From Desulfosudis oleivorans (GTDB lineage Bacteria; Desulfobacterota; Desulfobacteria; Desulfobacterales; SURF-7): 64,000 nt of DNA. Both the position numbers and the translations under genes were made by a program. Location of the stretch: contig DYJD01000031.1 in NCBI GenBank assembly GCA_020723325.1, positions 18,216 through 82,215 on the forward strand, read 5' to 3'. Positions within the stretch are counted from its first letter, which is position 1. Each line of letters opens with the position of its first letter. Below are positions 1 to 8,385 of this stretch, one piece after another. The notes under the pieces were generated by a model that saw only the letters and a list, made by a program, of their open reading frames with translations, was not told the origin of the DNA and did not search any database.

Positions 1-1
1 G

Positions 2-274
2 GACAATCTGCAGCGCCATGGAATCCAAATTCTGACCGGTTCAAAAGTAAAAGCCATCCATCATGGAAACGTCGTTTTTGAAAAAGAGGGCAAGGAAGAA
101 CAGCGACAATTCAATCATGTTATTTTGGCTTCCGGCTCACGCTCCCTCAAAAGACTTTCCATAGAAGTGCAGAATATTGGGATTCCTTATACCGTTATCG
201 GCGATTGTATCCGACCCGGTAAGCTCAACGACGCCATCCATGGTGGATTCCTGGCAGCCCTTTCATTACAATAA
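2..274 (+). CDS. C-terminal end of an FAD-dependent NADH:flavin oxidoreductase-type enzyme (partial)
   Basis: The gene enters from the left edge and reads open in frame to a TAA, giving 90 residues. The fragment has the layout of the last part of the NAD(P)/FAD-binding half of old-yellow-enzyme-like reductases (2,4-dienoyl-CoA reductase/NADH:flavin oxidoreductase): a strand ending in ILASGSRS, then VIGDCIRPGKLNDAIHGGF, which is the FAD-contacting GD motif followed by the closing helix. Family members reduce enoyl-CoA or related substrates with NAD(P)H, FMN and often a 4Fe-4S cluster. The flavin barrel and cluster lie outside the window, so the substrate cannot be judged. About 97 bases without a feature follow. 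Confidence 0.75.
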   Translation, partial: DNLQRHGIQILTGSKVKAIHHGNVVFEKEGKEEQRQFNHVILASGSRSLKRLSIEVQNIGIPYTVIGDCIRPGKLNDAIHGGFLAALSLQ

Positions 275-371
275 TCCGGCCGGAAGCATTTCAATAGGCT
301 TGAATTGTTTATGCTGCAAACATCCAGGTGGGAAATTTTTGTACTCTAAAGTAACGGCTTTGTAACTGAAC

Positions 372-1298
372 TTGGTTGGTAAAGTCCTTATGTCGCTATA
401 TTTGCTCATTATTTTAATATCAGCAAGCACGGCACACTTTTTGCTCTCATATGATGGACGGTGGTGGTACAGGCCCCGCTGCCACAACTTCGGACTGATA
501 CTTCAATATAAGGACTTCGATGACTGTTCAGAGAGAAAAATGTTCATTAAAATAATTCCCATTGCTACGAGATTTAATGAAATACTGACCCATATCCTTC
601 TGCCGTTCATTAGCGGCAATTGCAAACAGTCGCTGCCATCCCATTTTCTCTCCACTTCCGAACTCTTTCACATAATTATGCGCTGTCAGCCAAAAACCGA
701 CTTTTTTAAATTTGAAACGAGAAAGTCCAAAGATTGGATCGGCGTTCGATACAGTGTGTCCAATTTTCCATCTTTTGAAGGTGCGGCACCTCTCCATGGG
801 ATACCCGTGGGTAAAAATGAGGGGCTCTATTGGATAAAGCCCATTCAGGTTGAAGTTTCCAAAACCGGGATATCCAATGGCATCTTTCCCATGGAAATCA
901 AATCCATTTTTATGCTGACTTTTCCAAACGGCAACAGCGGCCAGGCCGGCTATATTGATCGCGTAAATATCCAGGGTGAATCCCAACGCTTTCATCTCTA
1001 TACCGATGGCAAGCAAGAGTCTGCCGAAGCCTATCCCGAACACCGCTTTCTCCATGATCTGTTCCGTACCTTTATGGGACAAATTCTCCTGGCCGAAATT
1101 TTTCCCCAGCTTTATCAGATTTGGAAACCCCATATTCGCAATATCGAAGCTGACCAGATTTTGAATACCCATTCCGATGCCTATATTTTCAATGCCTCCC
1201 GCCGGAATAATGTTTTGCCCTTTACCATTTCCAAAACTCGCCCCCATCCCATTTTTGAAAAAGCCGGTGATAATAAAACCATCCGATTTCGAGCTTGA
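372..1298 (+). CDS. Unresolved ORF, function unknown (antisense frame also open)
   Basis: A 308-residue frame is open here, and the exactly codon-aligned antisense frame (1247 down to 528) is also open. I favour the plus strand. Its codons (gcc, ggc, acc, ccc, tcc, few ata) resemble those of neighbouring genes, whereas the antisense reading needs many ata, gga and ggg codons and gives a glycine-rich, low-complexity start. It also lies between genes of the same strand. No Shine-Dalgarno sequence precedes the first ATG, and I recognise no domain. The first 30 residues are hydrophobic and could be a signal anchor; the rest looks soluble, with aromatic-rich stretches. It could be a lineage-specific protein or a decayed gene. 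Neither reading is secure. Confidence 0.3.
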   Translation: MVGKVLMSLYLLIILISASTAHFLLSYDGRWWYRPRCHNFGLILQYKDFDDCSERKMFIKIIPIATRFNEILTHILLPFISGNCKQSLPSHFLSTSELFHIIMRCQPKTDFFKFETRKSKDWIGVRYSVSNFPSFEGAAPLHGIPVGKNEGLYWIKPIQVEVSKTGISNGIFPMEIKSIFMLTFPNGNSGQAGYIDRVNIQGESQRFHLYTDGKQESAEAYPEHRFLHDLFRTFMGQILLAEIFPQLYQIWKPHIRNIEADQILNTHSDAYIFNASRRNNVLPFTISKTRPHPIFEKAGDNKTIRFRA

Positions 1299-1333
1299 TT
1301 TTTTATCAAACCATCGCTAAATAAAAAGACCCT

Positions 1334-1777
1334 ATGGACGATCCAATTTACAATGCCGATAAGCGCAAGGGCTGCAGCATTATTTTCCTGAATCACTTTC
1401 AGCAGGTTTTGCTTTTACTGCGGGACAACAATCCGCTTATTCCCTATCCGAACGTCTGGGATCTGCCCGGTGGTCATTTAGAACCCGGCGAATCGCCGGC
1501 CCAATGCATTGTTCGTGAGATGAAAGAAGAAATCGGCTATACGCTAGAAGACTTCAAACTGGCTTCTGTATTCGAGTTCGATGACCGTATTGAATATACC
1601 TACTGGCAGCGTGCCGATTTTGATATCCATCAGATTCATTTGACTGAAGGGCAATGTTTGCGATGGTTTTCCCACGCCGAGATTTCCACCATGGAATTGG
1701 CTTACGGTTTTAACACTATTGTGGATGACTTCTTTGTGAAAGCACCCTACCTTTCTAATATGCCTGCCGGCAAATAA
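1334..1777 (+). CDS. Nudix hydrolase
   Basis: A 147-residue Nudix-fold pyrophosphohydrolase. The Nudix box runs from residue 47 to 69 and is complete: G47, E53, then R61-E62 and E65-E66 before I67-G68, the Mg2+-binding helix of the GX5EX7REUXEEXGU pattern. Such enzymes cleave nucleoside diphosphates linked to another group, such as damaged nucleotides, NDP-sugars or dinucleotides, in the cytoplasm. The box does not show the substrate. The length fits a single-domain 'housecleaning' member. The gene lies directly upstream of a nucleoside-type ABC importer on the same strand, so a role in nucleotide salvage or clean-up is possible but inferred. Confidence 0.85.
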   Translation: MDDPIYNADKRKGCSIIFLNHFQQVLLLLRDNNPLIPYPNVWDLPGGHLEPGESPAQCIVREMKEEIGYTLEDFKLASVFEFDDRIEYTYWQRADFDIHQIHLTEGQCLRWFSHAEISTMELAYGFNTIVDDFFVKAPYLSNMPAGK

Positions 1778-1917
1778 AAACCGCTCTTTACTATTTGTCC
1801 GTCTTTTGTTATGACTTCCCATAATTAATACCTTGCCTGACCAATCATTTGCATTCAAGCTATTGCCAAATTTTTTACTTGCCATACGGGGAACAACCAT
1901 TTCAGGAGGTATGGATT

Positions 1918-3117
1918 ATGACCCACAGAGCCATGACCGTTTTATTGCGGCGAGTTGCCCTTGCATTTATCCTGACGGCATTTTTTTCCTTTCCTTGCAT
2001 TGCCGGAGAAAACCCTCCCTTCATTTTCGGTCTTCTCCTGGTGGGGCCTTATAATGATCATGGCTGGAGCCAGGCCCATTTTGAAGCCGGCGAATATGTT
2101 CAGACCAAATTACCGAACTGCAAAATGATCTATATCGACAAGGTCAATCCCGCCGATCGTCCCGGGATCACCATCACCCAATTGGTTGATGACATGGTTG
2201 AAAAGCGTGCCCGCTTCATTATCGCCAATTCCGATGACATGAAAGACGGGATTCGCGAAGCAGCCAAACTCCATCCGGAAATCCATTTCCTGCACATTTC
2301 CGGCGATGATGTCCTCACCGCTAAAGCCCCTCCCAACCTGAGCAATTTAATGGGACGCATGGAGTACGGCAAGATGATGGCCGGCTTTGTTGCGGCCATG
2401 ACCAGTCAAACAGGAAAAATCGGCTATCTCGGCCCCTTGATCAATGAGGAGACACGCCGTTTGGCGGTTTCCTGTTATCTCGGCGCCCGGCATGCCTGGG
2501 AAAAGATCCGCGGAAAAAATCCCAATGATTTGGTATTTCAGGTAAACTGGATCGGTTTTTGGTTTAATATTCCCGGTGTCACCTCTGATCCCACCCAGGT
2601 CAGCCAGCACTTTTTTGATACCGGGTATGATGTGGTGATTTCCGGAATCGACACCACCGAAGCGGTCGTCGTGGCTCAACAAAAACGCAATCAAGGAAAA
2701 AATGTATGGGCCATTCCATATGATTATGTGGGCGCTTGTGAAGCCGCTTCACAAGCCTGCCTGGGGGTCCCATATTTTAACTGGGGACCACATTATTCGG
2801 AATTTATTCAAGCTTCCATGAATAAAACCTGGAAGCAAAGCTGGATTTGGGCCGGTCCGGACTGGAAGGATATCAATAATAAAGATACTAGCGCCGTCGG
2901 CTTTCAAGCCGGTGTGGTGCTTCCCGGCCCCATCAAGGAAAAACTGCAGGCCTTTATCACTCAACTGGGTAGTAATGAAATCAATTTATTCACCGGACCG
3001 CTGGCCTATCAAGACGGCACTGAATTTTTAAAAGCCGGTGAAGTCGCTGATGATAAAAAAATCTGGTATATGAAGCAGATGTTAAAAGGAATGGCCGGTC
3101 AGAGCAGTGCCAAATAA
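1918..3117 (+). CDS. BMP-family ABC transporter substrate-binding protein
   Basis: A 399-residue periplasmic binding protein of the BMP (basic membrane protein/Med, PF02608) family, which delivers purine or other nucleosides to an ABC importer. The start at 1918 is chosen because an AGGAGG Shine-Dalgarno lies 9-10 bases upstream; a longer frame from 1849 lacks one. Residues 1-30 form a signal peptide: MTHRAMTVLLRR, a hydrophobic core, then a cleavage site near CIAGE. The mature protein opens with FIFGLLLVGPYNDHGWSQAH, the typical first strand and ligand loop (GxxxDxGW/S). It starts a four-gene transporter operon with an ATPase 27 bases on and two permeases. Nucleoside substrate is the family expectation; an unusual ligand cannot be excluded. 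Confidence 0.88.
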   Translation: MTHRAMTVLLRRVALAFILTAFFSFPCIAGENPPFIFGLLLVGPYNDHGWSQAHFEAGEYVQTKLPNCKMIYIDKVNPADRPGITITQLVDDMVEKRARFIIANSDDMKDGIREAAKLHPEIHFLHISGDDVLTAKAPPNLSNLMGRMEYGKMMAGFVAAMTSQTGKIGYLGPLINEETRRLAVSCYLGARHAWEKIRGKNPNDLVFQVNWIGFWFNIPGVTSDPTQVSQHFFDTGYDVVISGIDTTEAVVVAQQKRNQGKNVWAIPYDYVGACEAASQACLGVPYFNWGPHYSEFIQASMNKTWKQSWIWAGPDWKDINNKDTSAVGFQAGVVLPGPIKEKLQAFITQLGSNEINLFTGPLAYQDGTEFLKAGEVADDKKIWYMKQMLKGMAGQSSAK

Positions 3118-3144
3118 GCGCTGCGGGATTCGGTATAGCTTTTT

Positions 3145-4605
3145 ATGCAAATTGAATTGCGCAATATTTGCAAAAATTTCGGATCAACCTCAGCCAATAG
3201 CGATATTTCCATAATTTTTAAGGCCGCTGCCATTCACGGCATTGTCGGCGAAAACGGCGCTGGTAAAAGTACTCTGGTAAAAATCATTAGCGGGTATACT
3301 GCCAAGTCCGGCGGTGACATTCTCATTGACCAAACGCCTGTGGATTTGGAAAATCCTTCCCAAGCCTTGCAGCTCGGCATCGGGATGTTGTTCCAAGATC
3401 CAATGGATTTTCCTCAGCTTTCGGTCTTTGACAACTACATTTTGGGACTGCACCGGGCTTTTCTATTGCGGCGGGACTTTTTTCGAAAACAGTTGACGGC
3501 CTGGTGTAAAAAACTGGGTTTTACTTTTTATCCGGATGACCGCCTCGCCACCCTTTCCATTGCCGAGCGCCACCAGTTGGAATTGATCCGCCTGCTTTCC
3601 CTGGGTGTACAGGTTCTTATTTTAGATGAACCCACAACCGGCACTTCCACTGTTCAAAAAGACATACTTTTTTTCGCCTTGCAACAACTTGCCGAAAGCG
3701 GAAAAACCATTATTTTGGTTTCGCACAAACTCAAGGATGTGGAATCCCTGTGCACCCACGTATCTGTTCTCCGCAAAGGCCGTTTGGTTTGCAATATGCA
3801 ACGCCCGTTTTCCCAAAAGCAACTCCTTGAACATATGTTCGAAGAATCTCCAAGCACTCCTCGGTTTTCCTATTCGCCATCAGGATCGACTATACTGGAA
3901 TTCAAACAAGTTTGGGGTTCCAAGGGTCGCAATCGCTTGATCAATTGCAGTATGTGTGCCTGTCAGGGTGATATCATCGGCCTCGCCGGTATTCAAAACA
4001 GTGGGCAGGAGCTTTTTTTACGCATCGCCGCCGGTCTTGCAAAAGCAGATAGCGGGCAGATCAGACTATACGACCGTCGTTTGCACCATTTTAGCTACCC
4101 TTATTTAAAGCGCCAAGGGGTTGCATTTGTGCCTTCTGCCCGCCTGGAAGAAGGCTTGATCAGCGGATTAACCATTGCCGAACATACGGCCCTAGTTCAA
4201 TCGCCCACGCGTTTTATCCCTTCTCAACCGGAGATATATTCAAAAACCCAAGGGCGATTAGCTACATTCGACATTCGCGGTTTTCCAGATACTTCTGTTG
4301 AAATGCTTTCCGGTGGCAATCAACAACGGCTACTTTTCTCCTTTATTCCACTCAATTCAATTGTGTTGTTACTAGAAAATCCCACTCGCGGCCTGGACCC
4401 AGCCTCTGCCGCTTATATCTGGAATCATCTACTGAATGCTTATCAAACAAACGCTTGTATCATTTTCAGCTCCTGGGATCTTGATGAACTTCTTACTTAT
4501 TCCAACCGTCTGCTTGTTTTTTTTGACGGCCATATCATCAAGGATGTGCCAACCAGCCAAATCGATATGGTTCAACTCAGCCGGGCCATGGCCGGAATCA
4601 CATGA
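3145..4605 (+). CDS. ABC transporter double ATP-binding protein (nucleoside/sugar type)
   Basis: A 486-residue protein with two fused ABC ATPase domains, the architecture of the CUT2/nucleoside importers (YufO/NupO, RbsA-like). The first domain has a full Walker A at 35-42 (GENGAGKS) and Walker B VLILDEPTTGTS, but its signature is LSIAERHQLE rather than LSGGQ. The second domain has a degenerate Walker A (GIQNSGQE) with a good signature LSGGNQQ and Walker B LLLENPTRGLD, which carries E-N in place of D-E. So one composite site is probably catalytic and one degenerate, as is usual in this family. It acts on the cytoplasmic face with the two permeases that follow, energising uptake from the BMP protein. 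Confidence 0.9.
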   Translation: MQIELRNICKNFGSTSANSDISIIFKAAAIHGIVGENGAGKSTLVKIISGYTAKSGGDILIDQTPVDLENPSQALQLGIGMLFQDPMDFPQLSVFDNYILGLHRAFLLRRDFFRKQLTAWCKKLGFTFYPDDRLATLSIAERHQLELIRLLSLGVQVLILDEPTTGTSTVQKDILFFALQQLAESGKTIILVSHKLKDVESLCTHVSVLRKGRLVCNMQRPFSQKQLLEHMFEESPSTPRFSYSPSGSTILEFKQVWGSKGRNRLINCSMCACQGDIIGLAGIQNSGQELFLRIAAGLAKADSGQIRLYDRRLHHFSYPYLKRQGVAFVPSARLEEGLISGLTIAEHTALVQSPTRFIPSQPEIYSKTQGRLATFDIRGFPDTSVEMLSGGNQQRLLFSFIPLNSIVLLLENPTRGLDPASAAYIWNHLLNAYQTNACIIFSSWDLDELLTYSNRLLVFFDGHIIKDVPTSQIDMVQLSRAMAGIT

Positions 4606-4645
4606 GCCGGCCCGCGGCTTTGTTCCACCATCCATAGGATTCAAC

Positions 4646-5713
4646 ATGAAGACGGACACTGTCAATTCAGCAACAAAATATCGGCTTCAAATAAAAATCT
4701 TGCTTTTCATCATCGCCCTATCCTTATCTTTTTGCACGCTTCTGCTTATCGTTGCCCAAATACCGCCATTTTCCGTTTACCGCCATATCCTGCAAGGCGC
4801 TTTTGGTTCCTGGAATAAATTGATTCAGGTTTTAAATGTATGGGCGCCATTGACTATTTGCGCCACAGGACTAGTTTACACCTTTCGCGTCAATCTCTGG
4901 AATATCGGCATTGAGGGCCAAGTGATCATGGGCGCTGTGTTTGCCACCGCCCTTCTTCGGATCAACTTTCTGGTAAGCTTTCCTTTACTATCCCTTTTTA
5001 TGGCCATGCTGGCGGCCATTTGCGGCGGCTGCTTTTGGAGCTGCATTACCGGCTATTTAAAAATCAAGGGCGGGGTAAATGAAATTTTTGTCGGACTGGG
5101 CATGAACTTTTTGTCCCAGGGATTCTTGCTTTGGCTGATTTTCGGGCCCTGGAAAAGGGCCGGCATGGCTTCCATGAGCGGAACAGAAGTTTTATCCACC
5201 TCTTTCTGGCTGCCGACCTTTTTTGAATTCAAGCTTGCGCCCATTGGAATTTTTCTTGCCCTGGTTGTTATCGCCGTTAGTTTATGTCTGCTTCAATTCA
5301 CTTATTTCGGGCTTGCACTCAAAGCCGTCGGTGGCAACCCCGCCGCCGCCCTGGTGCTAGGACTGCAACCCAATCGCTATTTTCTATCTGCCATGCTTTT
5401 ATGTGGAGCACTTGCCGGTCTTGTCGGTTATCTCCAGGTAACCGCCACTTATCATCGCCTCATCCCTGCCATATCCTCTAATTACGGCTATTTGGCAATA
5501 TTGGTGGCCATGCTGGCAAATTATCGTATCCTGCCCATTCCCATTATAGCCCTGTTTTTTGCAAGCTTGAATGTGGGCAGCATTCAATTGCCCATGGCCC
5601 TTCAAATCGACTCTTCCTTTGGCGGCATTATCCAGGGCGCCCTGGTACTCAGCGCGCTAGGCTTATATGCATGGCATTCTCAGACTTTACAGCGTACCAG
5701 GAGGAGAAAATGA
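4646..5713 (+). CDS. ABC transporter permease, nucleoside importer subunit 1
   Basis: A 355-residue inner-membrane permease of the BPD_transp_2 family (YufP/NupP-like), partner of the ATPase upstream. At least eight hydrophobic segments are visible. The family motif NLWNIGIEGQVIMGA lies near residue 90 and GGNPAAALVLG in the cytoplasmic coupling loop that contacts the ATPase. A longer frame begins inside the ATPase gene. I chose the ATG at 4646 because it starts just after that gene ends and gives a short charged N-terminus before the first membrane helix. Its stop overlaps the start of the second permease in an ATGA, so the two are probably translationally coupled and form the heterodimeric channel. 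Confidence 0.88.
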   Translation: MKTDTVNSATKYRLQIKILLFIIALSLSFCTLLLIVAQIPPFSVYRHILQGAFGSWNKLIQVLNVWAPLTICATGLVYTFRVNLWNIGIEGQVIMGAVFATALLRINFLVSFPLLSLFMAMLAAICGGCFWSCITGYLKIKGGVNEIFVGLGMNFLSQGFLLWLIFGPWKRAGMASMSGTEVLSTSFWLPTFFEFKLAPIGIFLALVVIAVSLCLLQFTYFGLALKAVGGNPAAALVLGLQPNRYFLSAMLLCGALAGLVGYLQVTATYHRLIPAISSNYGYLAILVAMLANYRILPIPIIALFFASLNVGSIQLPMALQIDSSFGGIIQGALVLSALGLYAWHSQTLQRTRRRK

Positions 5714-6711
5714 ACCTGACCGGTCTCGAATCAATATTTTCCAGCCTTGTTGCCGGCGCCACCCCGATTCTTATTGCCGCCATCGGCGAAACCCTGACTG
5801 AAAAAGCCGGGGTTATCAATCTTTCCCTTGATGGTACCATTCTATTAGGGGCCATGATTTCTTTTGTGACAACATATCATACCGGAAGTCTCGGTCTTGG
5901 ATTTTTTGCCGGCGCATTGGTCGGCGCCGGCCTTGCCGCTATTATCGCTGGCCTCAGTTTGTTTTTCGGTGCGTCCCAGGTGGCGGTCGGGTTTGTGCTT
6001 ACCCTTTTAGCGCGGGATTTGGCCTATTTTTTCGGTAGTACCTACGCGCGCATCAGCGCCCCACAAATACCCCCCTTGCCGATCCCCTATTTATCCAACC
6101 TACCTGTTGTTGGTCCTATTTTTTTTAACCACAACATATTGGTGTATTGGGGATTGATTCTCATCCCCCTGGCCACCTGGTTTTTATATTACACCAATGC
6201 AGGATTGATACTCCGAGCTGCCGGCGAAAATCCCAAGACTTGCTTCTCCCGCGGCATCAACGCTCGTTTTCAGCAACTGATCTATTCGATCATAGGAGGT
6301 TCTTTAGTCGGTTTTTCCGGAGCTGCCTTTGCCCTTTGCTTCAAACCCGGCTGGGGCCAGCCCCAGGGCGCGGAAGGCACCGGCTGGATCGTCTTGGCCC
6401 TGGTAATATTCGGAGGCTGGCATCCGGTACGCGCCTGCCTGGGTGCCTATCTTTTCGCCTTTCTACAAATCGCCAGCCTTCATCTTCAAAACCAATTTGA
6501 ATCTGTTCCTGCCCAGGTTTTTCAAGTGGCCCCATTCCCATTAATGATTTTCAGCTTGTTGCTTGTTCGCCTGCTGGAAGGCGATTCCCACCGGAATCTC
6601 TCCATGAGCCAAACAAGATCATCAGGCTTTTGGCAGAAAATTTTTTCATATTTGACCGGTCCGGCACCATCTGCCCTTGGAAAGCCATTTTCCACAGAAG
6701 CAGACCATTGA
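5710..6711 (+). CDS. ABC transporter permease, nucleoside importer subunit 2
   Basis: A 333-residue permease of the same BPD_transp_2 group (YufQ/NupQ-like). The start is the ATG of an ATGA overlap with the previous gene, preceded by an AGGAGGAG Shine-Dalgarno in that gene's last codons. The N-terminal GETLTEKAGVINLSLDGTILLGAM is the family hallmark (gly-rich conserved first helix), and AAGENPKTCFSRGIN is the coupling loop. Eight or nine membrane segments can be counted. The last 50 residues (after the LLLVRLLEGD segment) are polar and cytoplasmic. With the three upstream genes it completes a binding-protein-dependent importer. No clear terminator follows; the next 130 bases are AT-rich. Confidence 0.88.
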   Translation: MNLTGLESIFSSLVAGATPILIAAIGETLTEKAGVINLSLDGTILLGAMISFVTTYHTGSLGLGFFAGALVGAGLAAIIAGLSLFFGASQVAVGFVLTLLARDLAYFFGSTYARISAPQIPPLPIPYLSNLPVVGPIFFNHNILVYWGLILIPLATWFLYYTNAGLILRAAGENPKTCFSRGINARFQQLIYSIIGGSLVGFSGAAFALCFKPGWGQPQGAEGTGWIVLALVIFGGWHPVRACLGAYLFAFLQIASLHLQNQFESVPAQVFQVAPFPLMIFSLLLVRLLEGDSHRNLSMSQTRSSGFWQKIFSYLTGPAPSALGKPFSTEADH

Positions 6712-6844
6712 GTCTCTGCTTTTGTTTAAAATCTTGTCCTACCCTTGTGATCCATTTTTCAAACCCACAATAGAATACTATCCACCTTCGTATTCTGCCT
6801 TATTAAAACATAATGTATGTCGATCTTATTTCATTGCATACTAG

Positions 6845-7161
6845 CCTTTACGAAAAAAAATTATATCCCATATTTTCGCTAATCGGGATGACTGTGTTGA
6901 AGTAATTAAAACCGAATCAGTGGCGGCCAATGTGCTGAGGCCGGAATATCTAATTGCTATGAAATTACACCGGATTTTGAAAAATCCACACTCGGAAAAG
7001 GGCTCATCCGACAGTCTGATATTATAAAAATTATCAAAACACATCTTTTTCAAAAAAAAGAACTTAATCTCAGGCTGATAGAAGAGTTTTTACAAAAACG
7101 AGAATTACAAAAGCTTTTATCGCTGATCACTCAAGCGCAAAAAGAAATCGATCAACTATAA
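6845..7161 (+). pseudogene. Remnant of a nucleotidyltransferase-like gene (AbiEii/DUF-type), frameshifted
   Basis: No complete gene lies in this AT-rich gap, but two plus-strand frames join into a recognisable C-terminal region. The first (6845-7027) reads IFANRDDCVEVIKTES, then VLRPEYLIAMKLHRILKNPH. The second (entered about 7018, ending at 7161) reads DIIKIIKTHLF, then LIEEFLQKRELQKLLSLI. 'VxxPEYLxAMKL' followed by a helical 'DIxxII' region is typical of minimal nucleotidyltransferases of the AbiEii/DUF6036 kind, which occur in toxin-antitoxin and defence loci. The N-terminal catalytic half is missing and a one-base shift separates the two frames, so this is a decayed gene. The family assignment is inference from these motifs only. 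Confidence 0.5.
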
Positions 7162-7206
7162 TACTCAGGATTGATATCTAACGTCCACATGACAATGCTG
7201 CCACTT

Positions 7207-8028
7207 TTAAACTTTTGTCAATTGCACGGCCGACCAGCCTTGCCGGTTAACTGTTTTTTCACAAATAAATGAAATCGGCGAGTAAGTAGCCAACAAAGAT
7301 GAGACCTCCTCAGTTTTGAGCCCTGAAAATATAATTTTTCCGCCGGCGGGCACAAGCCGTCTCATTTGGCTAATTAGTAGACATAAGGTTGGAAGCCGCA
7401 AATTGGCGACAACAATTCCAAACGATCCTTGAACATTTTCCACCTGGTCTGAACTAACCAGAACCTGATTTTCCAGCTTGTTCAAGCGCACATTTTCCTT
7501 GGCCTCAAATATAGCGCATGGATCCACATCAAGACCGACAACATATTCAACGCCTGACAAGGCCAAAGCAATTGCCAAAATTCCGGAACCTGTGCCGATA
7601 TCAAGCGCCTGGTTGCTGGGCCCGTACTTTTCAGCCCCCATGGTATCAAACAGCATATCAATCATGGTTAGCGCAAGAATAGTGGAGGGGTGATCGCCCC
7701 TTCCAAAAGATGCGCCTTGTTCAATATTGATCGCTTTTATCGGGCCTTTTTCAAAAAAGGGTGTTCTTGGAGATTTGACAATAAATCGTTTTGTCAGGTG
7801 CAGGGGACCATTTAGGGAGGTCACCAGAAAAGAGCAGCCGTGCTGGTAAATATACTGCAACCGGCCTATTTCAATCAGCCGGGCAAGGGCCTTTTTAAAT
7901 AACCCCCTTCCCACCGGATGTTCTAACCGCAGCTTTTTGTAAAGCCGCTCAGCAGTCAAATATTCTTCAGTAGCCGATATTTCTTCCAGTACCCAAGCTT
8001 GTATGGGCTGAATAAATTCGTCCTTCAC
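7207..8028 (-). CDS. PrmA-like (ribosomal protein L11 methyltransferase family) SAM methyltransferase
   Basis: A 273-residue class I methyltransferase. Residues 105-116 (GASFGRGDHPST) and 142-150 (LDIGTGSGI) match the PrmA family pattern 'FGTGxHxTT' plus the glycine-rich SAM loop, D167 lies at the end of strand 2, and VVANLR replaces the usual ANILA motif. The C-terminus ends in GWSAVQL as in PrmA. The first 100 residues differ from the standard PrmA substrate-binding domain and look like a winged-helix fold (AERLYKKL, LFKKALARLIEIGRL). It may therefore methylate something other than L11. It is the last gene of the minus-strand block, 12 bases after the small gene upstream. Confidence 0.72.
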   Translation of the reverse strand: MKDEFIQPIQAWVLEEISATEEYLTAERLYKKLRLEHPVGRGLFKKALARLIEIGRLQYIYQHGCSFLVTSLNGPLHLTKRFIVKSPRTPFFEKGPIKAINIEQGASFGRGDHPSTILALTMIDMLFDTMGAEKYGPSNQALDIGTGSGILAIALALSGVEYVVGLDVDPCAIFEAKENVRLNKLENQVLVSSDQVENVQGSFGIVVANLRLPTLCLLISQMRRLVPAGGKIIFSGLKTEEVSSLLATYSPISFICEKTVNRQGWSAVQLTKV

Positions 8029-8040
8029 AATAAACCTGTT

Positions 8041-8385
8041 TTACTCCCGACCTTCTGTCTTAAGCAAGTCCTGATACCAACAGGCAAAATCATACATCCC
8101 CCAAAACCGCTCTTCTTGATTGATGATGCCAAGACACATTTCAAAGGCCCCTCGGCCATAGTCATTGCTGTATTCTGTCGAGCTTTTGGATTGCAAAAAC
8201 TCCCGAATCAGCATTTGACTGGTTCTTTTGGTTTTATCTTTGCGAATATCAATGGGATCTTTAGGCTCAGCAAAGGGGTTCCATTTTTCATATCCCTTTT
8301 TAAGTATATGGGCCTGGCGGCGCGGGCTCATACTATCAAAAACGGCTTGTTTTTTTTGTTCTTCGTTTTCTTCTATATGGCTCAT
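8041..8385 (-). CDS. Conserved-looking small protein, function unknown
   Basis: A 114-residue soluble protein, rich in charged residues at the N-terminus (MSHIEENEEQKKQ) and aromatic at the C-terminus (ERFWGMYDFACWYQDLL). I recognise no catalytic motif or membrane segment. The phrase MSPRRQAHILKKGYEKWNPF near residues 19-38 has the feel of a conserved helical element. Its start overlaps the stop of the YkgJ-type gene by four bases (ATGA), which implies coupled translation and a shared function. It therefore most likely works with that cysteine-cluster protein, perhaps as a partner or specificity subunit. This is inferred from the overlap alone. Confidence 0.7.
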   Translation of the reverse strand: MSHIEENEEQKKQAVFDSMSPRRQAHILKKGYEKWNPFAEPKDPIDIRKDKTKRTSQMLIREFLQSKSSTEYSNDYGRGAFEMCLGIINQEERFWGMYDFACWYQDLLKTEGRE

